Assembly (NCBI GenBank): GCA_022835595.1
Contig: BQUP01000005.1
Coordinates: forward strand, 1,302,001-1,366,000
Source of the DNA: Cystobasidium ongulense
Lineage: Eukaryota > Basidiomycota > Cystobasidiomycetes > Cystobasidiales > Cystobasidiaceae
Length of the DNA stretch: 64,000 nt
Reading direction: 5' to 3'
Below the pieces are notes generated by a model. It was not told the origin of the DNA. It ran no database searches and saw only the letters and a program-made list of their open reading frames with translations. The position numbers and the translations under genes are program-made. This document shows, piece by piece, positions 34,463 to 45,275 of this stretch; within the stretch, counting starts at the first letter, position 1, and every line of letters starts with the position of its first letter.

Positions 34463-37400
34463 ATGACCCTCAGTCACATCCTCGCCGTCCTCGTCGTCCT
34501 GGCACTATGCACGGTGCCTACTGCACACGCTTTCGGGGCTGGCGAGATACCCGACGTGTCTGCAATGGCAAAGATAGGTGGGTGCAGTCCCCGACACACA
34601 CTCTATGCTGCTATGCTGCTATGCTGATCTCGCTCTCCCTCCTGTCGCTGTGCTACTGCCATAGCATATGTGCGTGTAGCCGATCAGCCAGCCTACAGCA
34701 GCGCATACTACGAGGACTCGATGCTGACGGACTGACACACTCGCGACTCACACTGACAGCGCCATGGCACCATCGAGAACATCCTCGAGACACTCGCAAA
34801 ATCAGCATCATCCAGTGGCCCCGGCGCAGGTCGCCTCATCGCTGGCGTGGCGTAGGTCACTTTCCTGCCTCGTCTTGTTCGTCTGACGCGCTGTAAAGTT
34901 GGGAATTGACCACTGTCCTTCTCTGCTATCGACCTCATGCATATAACATGCGATTCCTCCTATCATCCTCAACGCACACAGAGGCGCCTTCCTCTCTGGC
35001 AATGCAGCAAGCATCGGTGATCTCGTCTCTGGCTCGAGAGGCGGAGAAAAGTTCAGTGGACTGGACATAAAGGTAAGGGAAGACTTTTAGTTTCACAAAC
35101 AAGCAAACTAATGCAGTAATATCATTGCATGTATAGCGCGTCTACTTTGGTAATTGGCTACGCGATTACTCCCAAGCTATGGATATCGCCGGTCTATCTA
35201 AATTGAATGGTGATAGTATCGTACTAGTCGTCATGTGCTTGGGCTTTATGGCTTTCGGATATGCAACCGAGTATGTGAAAGCTCTACCTTCATATCTTTG
35301 TGCTGTATACTGGAGCAAATACTGATAACATGGTTGTGCGAACGTTGTTAGAGAATTCGAAGTTACCAAGGAGAAACTAGGCGTTTATCTATGCACAGAG
35401 GTACGCCACATCACTTTTCATCCTATACACGCACCTCTGACTTTCCAACGTCCTCTTCTGCAACCACAGCATATCGATAATCCAAAAGGTTACAGTTCAG
35501 ATGCCCAACATTACGATATGCGCCTCAGACCGCCCGTCAAAGATGTCGAATTGGAGATTGATCCGAATAATGGAATGAAAAAGTATATTGCTACTGAAAG
35601 ACAAGGTTTTGATACTTCTACTAGCTGTATTAGAATGCACTTGAGGAAATGTATTGAATTGGGTAGAAGTGAGTCGTCTTCGCTCCCCAGTGTGTCTTCC
35701 AAGATAAGATAGCTAATTCCAATTAACTCATCTATTTGTGTTCTTTTTATGTACAGACGGAGGAGAGAAAGAACGCTTTGAAGCGTATAGAGAACTCGGT
35801 ACCGCTCTACACACTCTGGAAGATTTCCTTGCACATTGTAAGCTCTCAACATGATAGCCTAACAGCAACGCAACTGACACGACTCTTCCTGTAGCCAACT
35901 ACTTGGAACTCGCTCTCAACAAGCTAGGACACCGCAATGTTTTCTGCCATGTGGGCGACAATGTACGTGTTCGAGCTCCGAATGGCCAGAACGTGCCTCC
36001 CATGTAAGCCGCCCACGATCTAAGCTTGTATATCAGCTGAAAACTATAGGCTGACGGTGAGTCCTTGAACCATTTTCTCACAGTGTAACGGGAACATTCG
36101 GTGGTTCCGATTTCCTAGTCTCTGTCATGGGAGAAGTTGGAGATAAACTATCTTCTTCAACAGTAAACGACTTGAACGCAAAATTCGACGATGCAAAGAA
36201 TCAGAAAAACCAAAAAGGAAACGGAGTCGAGCTGGTTAAAGCTCTCATGTCTAAAATTGGAGGTGGTGGGGGCGGACAAGATGTTGATTCTCAATTGGAG
36301 AACGTTGAGCAGATCAGGCAGAATGCTATCAATATTGATCCGTATGTTTTTGTTTTCTACCTTTTTGCTATTCAAGTTCACCAGAAGGCTGATTGTGTTG
36401 ATGTGCACTTTTACAGGAGCAAAGTAGCTTCTGCTGAAGTTCAGAAAATCTTCGTTGATGTTCTACGTACTCGAGACAGCATTTTCAAGAGTAAGTCTGC
36501 TTTCTGAGCTTCAGATACAAGCCTAAAAGTCACCTAACTCTACCCTCATGATCAGACATCGAACATACACTTGAACAGCTTGGTCTCGACGATTATATCG
36601 ACGAGCTCACAAATGCACTGTCCATCCTTGTCCTCACAACGCTCGAGCCCTACGTTGCACCCATCATCAAGACGGTAACTGAAGGATTGACTGCTGGATC
36701 TAGCGCCATTTTACAGCAGGAAGACCAGCTTTTAGTATTCAATGATGATGATGCTTCTGAGTAAGCTTATTTCGTCAGATATGAAGACTTCTCGGAGCAG
36801 GATATTAAGCTGACAGTTTATTCGTTGCAGTCCTACACACTCAGTACTCAGCAAAGATCACTTTGATCTATGGCTTAACGAACCTGCTGGTCTTGGTAAG
36901 CTGCGTTAGCCATTCCTATACCCATTGTGCGAAAGGTCTGAACAGATTGTCTTTCCTTCTACATCTTAACAGTTGCTATTGAAGTCGTCAAGCACACTGT
37001 TCCGCTCATCGTTCAAGCATGGGGAAACAACTCAATCGACGCTGACCAAGTCATCGATGTGATTCTACAAGCTCTTCACCATCCTTACTTTGCTCATGAA
37101 AATTCCGAAATACAAAGCACAATGCTTGCAACAGTGCGCAAATGGGTGGATGATATGGACAGTCAGAAGAGAAACAAGGTCATCAATAGCTTGGACAAGG
37201 AATCTGTCAAGAATGGCAATAACAAGAGAGAAGAGGCTGAATCCTTCGGCACTCTCGGTCATAGATGTGGACCTGGGCACTCTCATCAAGGTGCTCATGG
37301 CGCAGGTGCTGGAAGACAGCAAGGCTCTCATCAACTCGCTACTGGAAATCGACTGGCTGGTAATCCAGTACAGAATCGATTCGGTCAAGATGGCCATCCT

Positions 37401-38804
37401 GCTAGCAATAATTATGGCCACTCTCAAGGTCAAGGTCAAGGTGCTGGCATCGCTGGTGGCTTTGGTTCGATGCAGCAAAGCATTGGTGGCAGGATGGAGG
37501 AAAGATACGGTCGACAGCAGGAAGTTGAGCAGCATCATGACACTCCTTCTTATGGACGCACTAGTCAAGGATACGGCGATCAGTCGTCTTTCGGTACTCA
37601 GCACGAACAGCAAAGACCTCTCGGCGGACGACACAACGAAGGCAATGCATATAATCAGGCAGACTCTGATACCGCCTACCAGCGTCGGGATCATGATGAG
37701 GAGAATAATAGAAGACAAGGCAGACACGAGAATGTCCCTGCTTATGGTAGACAGGAAGAAACTCCTTCTTATGGCAGACAAGAGGCTACACCTGCGTATG
37801 GTAGACACGATGATACACCGTCTTACGGCCGCTCGGAGGAGACACCCAGCTATGGAAGATCAAACACCCACGAGCCTTCGTATGGTAGACAAGACAACAC
37901 ACCTTCTTATGGAAGACAAGACAACACACCTTCTTATGGTAGACAAGACAATGCTCCTCATGGTCGTCAGCAAGATGATACGCCCTCTTATGGAAGACAT
38001 CATGATGCACCCTCTTACGGCCAGCCTGCGTTTGGAAGGCAGGAAGGGTCTTACGGACGCGATGACAGACGTGATCAAGAGGAGCGACATGCTGAAACTA
38101 GGTATGGAGGCGAAGATTTAGGCTCTCGATTCGGCGGCATGAACCTCGGTGGTGGTGGTGGCGGCGGCGGTGGTGGAAGGAGAGATGATTATGATGATCA
38201 TCGCAGACATGGTGAACATGGCGGTCGTGATGGCCATCCTGCTAGACATGATGGCTATGATGGTGGACGAGGTGACGATAATCATGGTGCACCGCAAAGA
38301 TTTGGCGGAGGTCGACGAGACGATAATGATAACGAGCATGGACAGCAACGATTTGGCGGAGGACGACGAAATGATGATGATAACGAGCATGAGCAGCAGC
38401 GGTTCGGCGGAGGTGGTGAATATGGCCGCCGAGAGCATGGTCATCATGGCGGTCGGGATGAAGGTGAGCGGCTTGCATCCAGCTAATAACTTGTCACGCG
38501 ACAAAGAACTGACGCGACTACCAAGAATGAAGGATCTTCTCAGATTGACAAGGGCAAAAAGAACAAAGCGAAGAAGAAGGATTCTGATTCTGAAAGTGAT
38601 GATGATAATGATGAGGAGAAAAAGTACAAGAAGAGCAAAGATTCGGATAGTGACAATGACGGAGAAAAGAAATACAAGAAAGAATTGAAAAAAGCACAGA
38701 AGAAGGAGGAATCTCATTACAAGAAAGGAAAAAGCAAGTCTGACGATGATAGTGACAGTGATGATGATAAAGGAAAGAAACATGGTAAGAAGTCTTACTA
38801 TTGA
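34463..38804 (+). CDS. het-c: Het-C family secreted protein with repeat-rich C-terminal tail
   Basis: This is a Het-C homologue; in Neurospora the family is known from heterokaryon incompatibility, and most fungi carry a copy. A signal peptide (MTLSHILAVLVVLALCTVPTAHA) opens FGAGEIPDVSAMAKI, the family start. Conserved blocks follow across many introns: RHGTIENILETL, IKRVYFGNWLRDYSQAMD, LGFMAFGYATEEFEVT, LGVYLCTEHIDNPKGY, DVELEIDPNNGMKKYIA, LGTALHTLEDFLAHSNYLELAL, VTGTFGGSDFLVSVMGEVGD and a Gly-rich loop. After about residue 750 the protein turns into His/Gln/Gly-rich sequence, then PSYGRQD-type repeats (37734-38060), a poly-Gly run, GG[RD]D repeats and a Lys/Asp/Ser tail. A 5-nt microexon near 34665 is needed to keep the RHG block in frame. 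The last intron starts GTGAGC after GRDE and splices to GSSQIDKGK. Confidence 0.87.
34665..34669 (+). other. het-c: Probable 5-nt microexon of het-c
   Basis: The first het-c exon ends phase 1 (AAG ATA G), and the next conserved block, CGC CAT GGC (RHG), is in phase 0, so one direct splice breaks the frame. CATAT, flanked by GCCATAG on the left and GTGCGT on the right, restores it as K-I-A-Y-R-H-G. This matches the aromatic-Arg-His-Gly order common in the family. An 11-nt alternative using a GTAGCC donor (A-Y-V-R) also keeps the frame. Confidence 0.55.
37734..38060 (+). repeat. het-c: PSYGR coding tandem repeat in het-c
   Basis: About ten imperfect units of 7-12 residues share the core P-[SA]-Y-G-R followed by a charged pair and Thr or Ala (TPSYGRQDN, TPAYGRHDD, APSYGRH-like). 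Two adjacent units at about 37880-37945 are nearly identical at DNA level, which points to recent duplication and strain length variation. Confidence 0.85.
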
Positions 38805-39131
38805 TCGACGAGTGTGAGAACAGTTGTGTGGTAGATCAGTGAACGTTCCTAAGCTTCTGCAGGAATATAAACCTCCTTGACCTTTCACTTGTGACTGATG
38901 GTACTGAAACTACTGATGTAGATCACCTACCCTTCCACCGTCCATCCACCAGCAACTCTCGAATCTTGCCGGGATCTGCTTTTCTTCGGCAGCTCGGCAG
39001 CAATTTCGGCAAGAATGGCATCTATTCTGCGACCGTGCATGCATCCTGGATGGACGGACAAGTGCGTGGATTGGATCTGATGCACTCGATCTGCGTACAC
39101 AGTATCCTCTGATCAGGTCGTGCTCCCTGGT
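38805..39131. other. Intergenic region het-c to DHA1-type MFS gene
   Basis: About 330 nt between tandem plus-strand genes, holding the het-c 3' end and the next promoter. An open frame at 38891-39112 overlaps the leader and has no family features. Nothing else is visible. Confidence 0.35.
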
Positions 39132-41586
39132 ATGCGGGACTCCAGCTTCTCGAGCTTCGAGCAAGAGTGCCCCACGGCGATGGCGACTCCAATTGCCGGG
39201 CAGTCGACGGATGACTTGGGGACATCGAATCCTGCAAAGGCACCAGCTGCTGGGAAGGTGGCATTACACAGCAAGCACCATGAACCGACCAGCTCGCTGT
39301 CTGTCCTCGCTGGGACGGAGAAGGGCAAAGGAACCAGCCCCAGCACGAAAACCGAAAGCACGGCGGTGTTCGAGGGAGACGGGACGAAAGAGTCGCCATA
39401 TATCGTGGACTGGACAGAGAATGATCCCGAGAATCCAATGCGATGGGTGAGTCCATCCACTGCCGCCGATGCTGCCATCAGTGAAATGCTGTATCTTCTT
39501 CCTCGATCACGCACTTGCTAATCTGCAACTCCGCCTCTCTTTCCAGAACATCGCAAAGAAATCAGTCATCGTCGTGATAGCTGGAATATCAACACTATGC
39601 GTAGCCTACAGCTCGTCAGCTTATGCCGGTGGAATACCGCCCATGCTCGAGTACTTTGGAGGTAGCTTGCTGCTGTTCTCCAAGAACCCTTCTATCACTT
39701 GCATTCGCTGATTTGCCGACGCACAGTCTCCCAAATAGTCCTGACACTGGGCATAACATTCTTCTTGTGTGTAAAATCATGCACCAGTCTCGCTCAGCAT
39801 CGCTGACTTTGTCCCTCTGCCGCAGAATCGGATTCGCAGTCGGTCCAATGTGTAAGGGAGCTACCTCAATCAGAGCCAGCTCTGTCCCAATATCATTAGC
39901 TGACTTGCAATCTCCATGGCCTCAGTCTGGGCTCCTTTATCTGAGGTTTTTGGTGAGCTGAAACTCGCTTATCTGCAGCCATTCTCGTGTGATTAATCCG
40001 TACATTTACAGGCCGAAGACCAATCTTTCTCATCGCCTACGGCCCATTCGTCCTCTTGTCAATGGGATGTGCGTTATCCAGGAACATCGAGACACTTTTG
40101 ATCTTGCGGCTGCTAGGGGGTAAGCTATTCCCTGCCTCCATCCTTCGCAATACTTACTGGATCGAGGCTGACTTGCATTCCAAAAAAAGGCACATTTGGA
40201 GCCTGCCCAGTGACAAACTCCGGCGGTGTCACTGCAGATATGTTTGCAGCCAAGCATAGAGGCTTGGCAATGTCATTGTTCGCAGTTGCTCCCTTCTTGG
40301 GTCCTACGTTAGGTGAGCAATCTATCCGGGAAGACCAACACACCTCCATCGCTTACGTAAGTATGCGCTTTCTGCGATATCTTGCTTATACTACAGGACC
40401 AATTATCAGCGGCTTCTTATCTACCTCAAGTCTAGGGTGGCGAGCCAATTTCTGGTTAATGACAATTCTAGCGGCCGTCTGTTTCCTTGCCAATCTATTC
40501 TTCGTACCCGAAACCTACGCGCCGGTACTCTTGCGGAAACGAGCCAAGAAATTAAGTAAAGAAACTGGACACGTATACATATCAGCCTTAGATGTTGGAA
40601 AACCAATACAGAATGTCAAACAACGATTTCGAACTTCTATCTTCAGACCTTTCGTTTTGCTTTTTACCGAGACTATCGTTGCTGTTTTCGCTATTTATAT
40701 GGCATATGTTTAGTGAGTTCAGCTCGATTTCAATGCTTCGTCTATCAAAATTGGACAAAGAAGGCTCATTCTTTGATATACCAGTGCTATGCTCTATGCC
40801 ACCTTTGCTTCGTACCCTATCGTATTCGGCGAGATGCGGGGCTGGACTATTGGAATGACAGGCTTAGCTTTCCTCGGTATGCTAGTAGGAGCTAGTCTCG
40901 GCAACATAATCTACATCTTTGAAGATCGACGATACGTCCGTATGTTGGAGAAGAACAACGGACAACCATTACCTCCTGAAGCTCGATTACCCTTGACAAT
41001 TCTCGGAGCGATATGCATGCCTGTCGCTTTATTTATATTCGCTTTCACTTCTTACCCACATGTCCATTGGATCGGATCTATTCTCGCTGGTATTCCTTTT
41101 GGACTAGGTCAATTTTGCATATTCTTATGCTCACAGACATACATGCTTGATACATATCTCGCACATGCTGCTTCTGCTCTAGCTGCAAATGCAATCCTAC
41201 GAGCTATTCTTGGATCCGTCTTTCCGCTCTTTGTAAGCTTCTGCCAACCTTTTCTCTGCCTTGCCGATTATCATAAGCAATACTGACATTAAACCACACT
41301 CTTGCAGATCGGGAAGCTATACCACGCTATGGGAAATGTCTGGGCTTCTGCTCTCATGGGATTTATAGCATTACTAGGTGTCCCTATTCCCTACATCTTC
41401 TGGAAATACGGTCCTTACATCCGGCGCAATTCGAAATATGCTCCAGGACATAAACACTCGCAAAATCCGGATGAAGATGAAGTAGATGCGGATGCTAGAT
41501 TGGATCTGGACCGGATAGAGTCGATACGTGAGAATGAAGAAGAAAGGCAAAGGCAAATAATTGCTGATCCATCACGAAAAGCTTGA
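39132..41586 (+). CDS. MFS transporter, DHA1 type (polyamine/multidrug exporter-like)
   Basis: This is a twelve-helix proton antiporter of the fungal DHA1 group. The start MRDSSFSSFEQECPTAMATP is followed by about 95 cytosolic residues and the hallmark VDWTENDPENPMRWNIAKK at the first splice. Helices then read VIAGISTLCVAYSSSAYAGG, ITFFLIGFAVGPM, FWAPLSEVFGRRPIF (motif A) and LRLLGGTFGACPVTNSGGV with GLAMSLFAVAPFLGPTLGPIISGF (motif C). The second half starts with FRPFVLLFTETIVAVFAIYMAYVYAMLYATF and ends IGKLYHAMGNVWASALMGFI...YGPYIRRNSKYAPG plus an acidic tail. Seven or eight introns of 50-85 nt all resolve to open frames. Resistance to drugs or polyamines is a family expectation; the substrate is not readable. 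Confidence 0.9.
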
Positions 41587-41751
41587 GGTTCTATTAGATT
41601 AGGTAGTAAATCAGTATGTCTTTACAGTATCAAGGTTAACAGAAGGGAAGGAAGTAAGTTTTTTGGCAAGTGGATGTACCTAATTCATGTAAGCATGTTA
41701 ACATATCAACGCCATGTAAATTAACGTTTTTAAGCAATACTAGCATGATTT

Positions 41752-42165
41752 TCAAGTAGATACACTCATTCTGCGTCCAGCTACTGCATCACCTGTGATT
41801 GAGCTGGAACGAGCACGCGGAATAGGCATAGAAGCACTCCTTGCTCTTCCAATTGTGCTAGCAATACTGAACCAGCTCTTGGTAGGAGCAGACACGCTCC
41901 AAGTGGATGATCGCTGTCGTACAGGATGCACAGCTTCGTTCGAAATCGACTGACCTTTGGGGAAATAGGAATGATCGCGTAAAGTTAGAAGCATTAGAAC
42001 CAAAGCGTAGGAACCAAAGACAGCCTTGTACAAAAGTTCTCTGTCAGATGTTTTGTTTCGAAACATGGTCTTCAAGGTGTCTGAAGCTAGCTTGGCTAGG
42101 CCTAGGTGTGTAGTGTTCATTGCCATGCTTGATGCTTTGATAAAGGTGAGAGTTGCAGCAGACAT
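41752..42165 (-). CDS. Small predicted membrane protein, unknown function
   Basis: A single open frame of 137 residues begins at an ATG in a good fungal context (ACAACATG). It has an amphipathic N-half (MSAATLTFIKASSMAMNTTH, then LASDTLKTMFRNK) and one hydrophobic helix (AVFGSYALVLMLLTL). A basic Ser/Arg tail with Pro follows, ending RRMSVST. It converges on the DHA1-type gene with 165 nt between stops. I do not recognise the family; an upstream exon is possible. Confidence 0.5.
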   Translation of the reverse strand: MSAATLTFIKASSMAMNTTHLGLAKLASDTLKTMFRNKTSDRELLYKAVFGSYALVLMLLTLRDHSYFPKGQSISNEAVHPVRQRSSTWSVSAPTKSWFSIASTIGRARSASMPIPRARSSSITGDAVAGRRMSVST

Positions 42166-42597
42166 GTTGTAATTCTCTGGAAAGATGCAAGATTGGAGTA
42201 GAGGAAAAAGCAGGGATTAGCAATTACAAAGCCCGCTAGCCAGACCCTTGCCTCGCGTAGGATAGCACCGCGTTGACCTGAAGTCGTACAAGAGAACAGC
42301 CCAAGGCGGCATCCAAGCGAGGCTGTGAATAACACAGAGGGAGATGTCCGTTAAAGTATTGTTGCAGGCAGGAGGGTGTGTGCATGAGACCGATGTAGGA
42401 AAAGATGTTACTATGTTACAGGTAGTATGTCAAGTTTCGTTCATAGTGCAATTGTTTAAGGGGAGTGATCGTGTAAGAGAGACGATGAGAGAGATGTCTC
42501 GTGTATATCGTTTGATGGTGGCCGTGAAGGTGGGCGTGTATTGGAGAAAGGCTCATCTACGACATAGAAAGATTTGTGCCGATGTACAAGTAAATGC
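42166..42597. other. Intergenic region upstream of small membrane protein gene
   Basis: This gap of about 430 nt lies between two minus-strand genes. It holds the promoter of the small membrane protein and the 3' end of the DUF5923/DUF4449-type gene. Short open frames on both strands show no features. Nothing else is visible. Confidence 0.35.
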
Positions 42598-45275
42598 TTA
42601 GAGATTGAAAACATCACTTCTCCAAGTTTCATCATCTTCCTGCTCTTCATTCCTCTGAGCGCTAGCAGTAGCTTGAGCATCAGCGAATTCCTCTTGAACG
42701 ATATTTCTCAAGTTTTCAGTATCCCTTTGAGCTTTGTTGATATCCTGACCACTAGGTAAATTCTTGTTGACCTTTTTATTCAATTGATCAGCAGCATTGT
42801 TTGCTTTCTTGGCTGCCCTATCCAAGCTAGACTTTGGTCCTGAATGGCCAGGTAAGAGTTGTTCGCCTCCAATTGCAATTTGAGCATCTCCTGGTCCTCT
42901 ATCGTCGCGGATCAGACCCTTCTTTGTAGCATGTAGACCAGATAGAGGACCTGGTCCACTGCTGGCGGATGGAGGTGGCTCGCTGATTGCGCGCAGGTAG
43001 GCTTGCTGTACGGGGTATCCTTGAGATTCATATCGAACAGCTCGTCGTCGTACATCAAAGGCGCGCCTGATGGAAGCAAGGGAGCAGAATAATCAGTACA
43101 TGCGGGTTAAAAATGAAAGCTATGAGAAACGCATTCTTACCAATCTAAGAATTCAAAAGATTCCGCAATCTTAGCAGAGAGTACCGATTCCAAGCTAAGT
43201 TTCAAAGCAGCTTTAAGTAGCGGAGTGAAAATAGCAGAAAGGATATAATGATAATTATCATGAATTTTAATAGATAGATTCTTCAAATTAACTTTAGAAT
43301 TGACTACTTTGAAGTATGATTCAGAATCTTCTTCATCTGCTAAAGATAGTTCTATATCACCACTTAGACCAGAACCAGATAAACTGAAATCTAATAAACC
43401 TCTTTCTTCAGATAATAAATAGGCTCCTGGTCTTCTGACCCAGAAAGATACATCCTTAGCAGCGAATCTCAACCCATCAAATCTAACTCTTGTAGAAGCA
43501 TCAATTCCTGCATTTGCATCGTTCTTTCCAATTCGTCGAGCTGCGAATTCGGAATGGTTTGTAATAACTAGATTATCCGGAACGAAGGAGAGTGAAGAGA
43601 TCGTAAGGTTGTCAATGACAAATTCAACGTCTGGGCTCTTGTATTCGGTTCTGGACAATGGACAAGAACAAGCCGTGGTATGAAGGATAGGATGGGTCAG
43701 TCGAAAATCTCGATCATCTATCACAATGGAGGAAACTCACCTTGGAATAGGAATTTCCTTCAGTAAACCAAGTATTCTCGGGACGATGATATTGATGGTG
43801 TCACGATAGAAAGCTCCAGCTTGTCCTTTAAACATATTAATACCAACTTTTGCGGTTTTCTTCAAATCATCGCCTAATTTCTGTAAAGAAGCAGCTAATT
43901 CTTTACCCTGTTTATCATCTGCAATAGCTTTACCAAATCCTTCTAATTCTGAAACTAGTTCATTGCTATGCTTCTTCCATTCCGCATTCTCTTGTAATAA
44001 AGTTTGGGCTCTATCATATAATTTGCCTGCGTCTCGTTTGGGCGCTTTCGATAATGCGTAATCTGCATTGTCGACTAGTTCATTTAGGAACTTTTCGACG
44101 TCATCAACCCATTTGGATAGTCGTTCATCATTCTTGATGTCTCCCATGACGACTTGAGCTTTCTCGATAAGAGGGTCTACAGATTTACCATCTGCAAAGT
44201 TGGAAAGGAGTTTCTTGAACAGATCAAGAGCTTTCTTGGTCTCTTCGTTGGTCTCGAATGCACCATTGGCCTTGACATCTGCACTTGAAGATTCAATAGC
44301 TTTTTCGGTACGATGATAGTACTTGCGAAGTAGGCCGAAGAGCTGGTCGAACGCCTTCTTGTATGCTGGATCTTGTTGAATCTTGCTGGCTACTTGAATG
44401 AGTCTATCAACAGCTTTATCCTTTGCATCGACGGCTTTATCCTGAGCGGGTTCAGCCTCTTTGGACAAGCGAGCTTTGCCCTTGTCTGCTTCTTCTTTAG
44501 CTTTATCCTGGACTTGCTTGCCTTTATTCTTGAGGTCCTCTTTGGTTGGGACCTTGCCTTGTTCACCTTCTTCAGGTCTGACATCTTTCGCTGTGGCGTC
44601 GGCGAGGAGGGACACTTCCTCTGCTGCATCGGCTAGCAGGTCGCGGGCGAGGAGGATGAGCTCTCCCGAGAAGGAGGCGCCAGTGTCTTTTGCTTCCGAG
44701 GAGAGGACCTTTGTCTGCTGCAGGACGAGCTTGCCGAGGGTCTGGAAAGTGCCGGCGAGGTTCGAGAGGTCTTGCTGTACTTCTTCCTTGGATGCTGGTG
44801 CTTTGGCGTCTATATTCATTGTCAAGGGATGGTGGCGTCAACGTACGTCAGTATGGTCAATCACGCGCATGCCATGATGCGACTGCGGAGAGAGGGAGAA
44901 CTCACCAACATCGACCTTTACATCGAGGTCGGCATCAACAGAGGCCTGTTTAGCCTGGTAGAATAGTTCTTGGAGCACATCGTCTCTGTTCTTTGCCTCT
45001 CCCCAGACCTTTAGCTTGACGAGGACATCCTTGATATCGGCGAGGATGGTCTGGCCGTTTGCGGACAGCTTGCCCTCTCCCTTTCGCCTGTCTGGGCTGA
45101 GGATGGAGGCGCGAGCAGTCAAGAGGTCGATGAGCTGCCCCAGCTGGGCGTTTGACGGGAGCTTGCCCGCCTGGAGTGCGCCGACGACCTTTGCGACGTG
45201 CAAGAGGTCGGGATAGGCCTGCTGGGCGATGTGCTGTGCATCCGACAGGAGCGGGGTGCGCTCGTTTGCGGGCAT
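42598..45275 (-). CDS. Large DUF5923/DUF4449-type fungal protein, possible lipid-binding fold
   Basis: Four or more exons. The start MPANERTPLLSDAQHIAQQ carries an E-R-T-P-L-L acidic dileucine signal seen in vacuole or endosome-targeted proteins. A helical part (residues about 1-460) contains a long Lys/Asp/Glu-rich linker (KNKGKQVQDKAKEEADKGKA) and helices such as VASKIQQDPAYKKAFDQLFG and DLKKTAKVGINMFKGQAGAF. The C-terminal third is beta-rich: IPRTEYKSPDVEFVIDNLTIS, LSFVPDNLVITNHSEF, VRFDGLRFAAKDVSFWVRRP, YFKVVNSKVNLKNLSIKIHDN, ILSAIFTPLLKAAL. This alternation is reminiscent of TULIP/BPI-like lipid-transfer domains, which is inference. Fungal proteins of this layout are annotated only by DUF names. 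The last exon ends DDETWRSDVFNL. The 5' exon is clearly more GC-rich than the rest. Confidence 0.75.

Noticed and set aside
37065-37808. Long antisense frame over the het-c C-terminal part, hydrophobic and Ser/Ile-rich
   Set aside because: It is the reverse reading of the repetitive, polar het-c tail; repeats keep several frames open at once. The sense frame continues the conserved Het-C core.
37090-38121. Alternative plus-strand frame of 343 residues in het-c
   Set aside because: It is Met/Ala/Asp-rich in a frame that clashes with the conserved Het-C protein and has no domain; it arises from the same repeats.
38118-38888. Antisense frame resembling a membrane protein
   Set aside because: It is the reverse of GAT/GAC/AAG-rich acidic tail codons, giving Ile/Leu/Val runs; there is no independent evidence.
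39022-39514. Minus-strand frames over the first exon of the DHA1-type transporter
   Set aside because: Shadow frames of a GC-rich exon with a clear conserved sense product.
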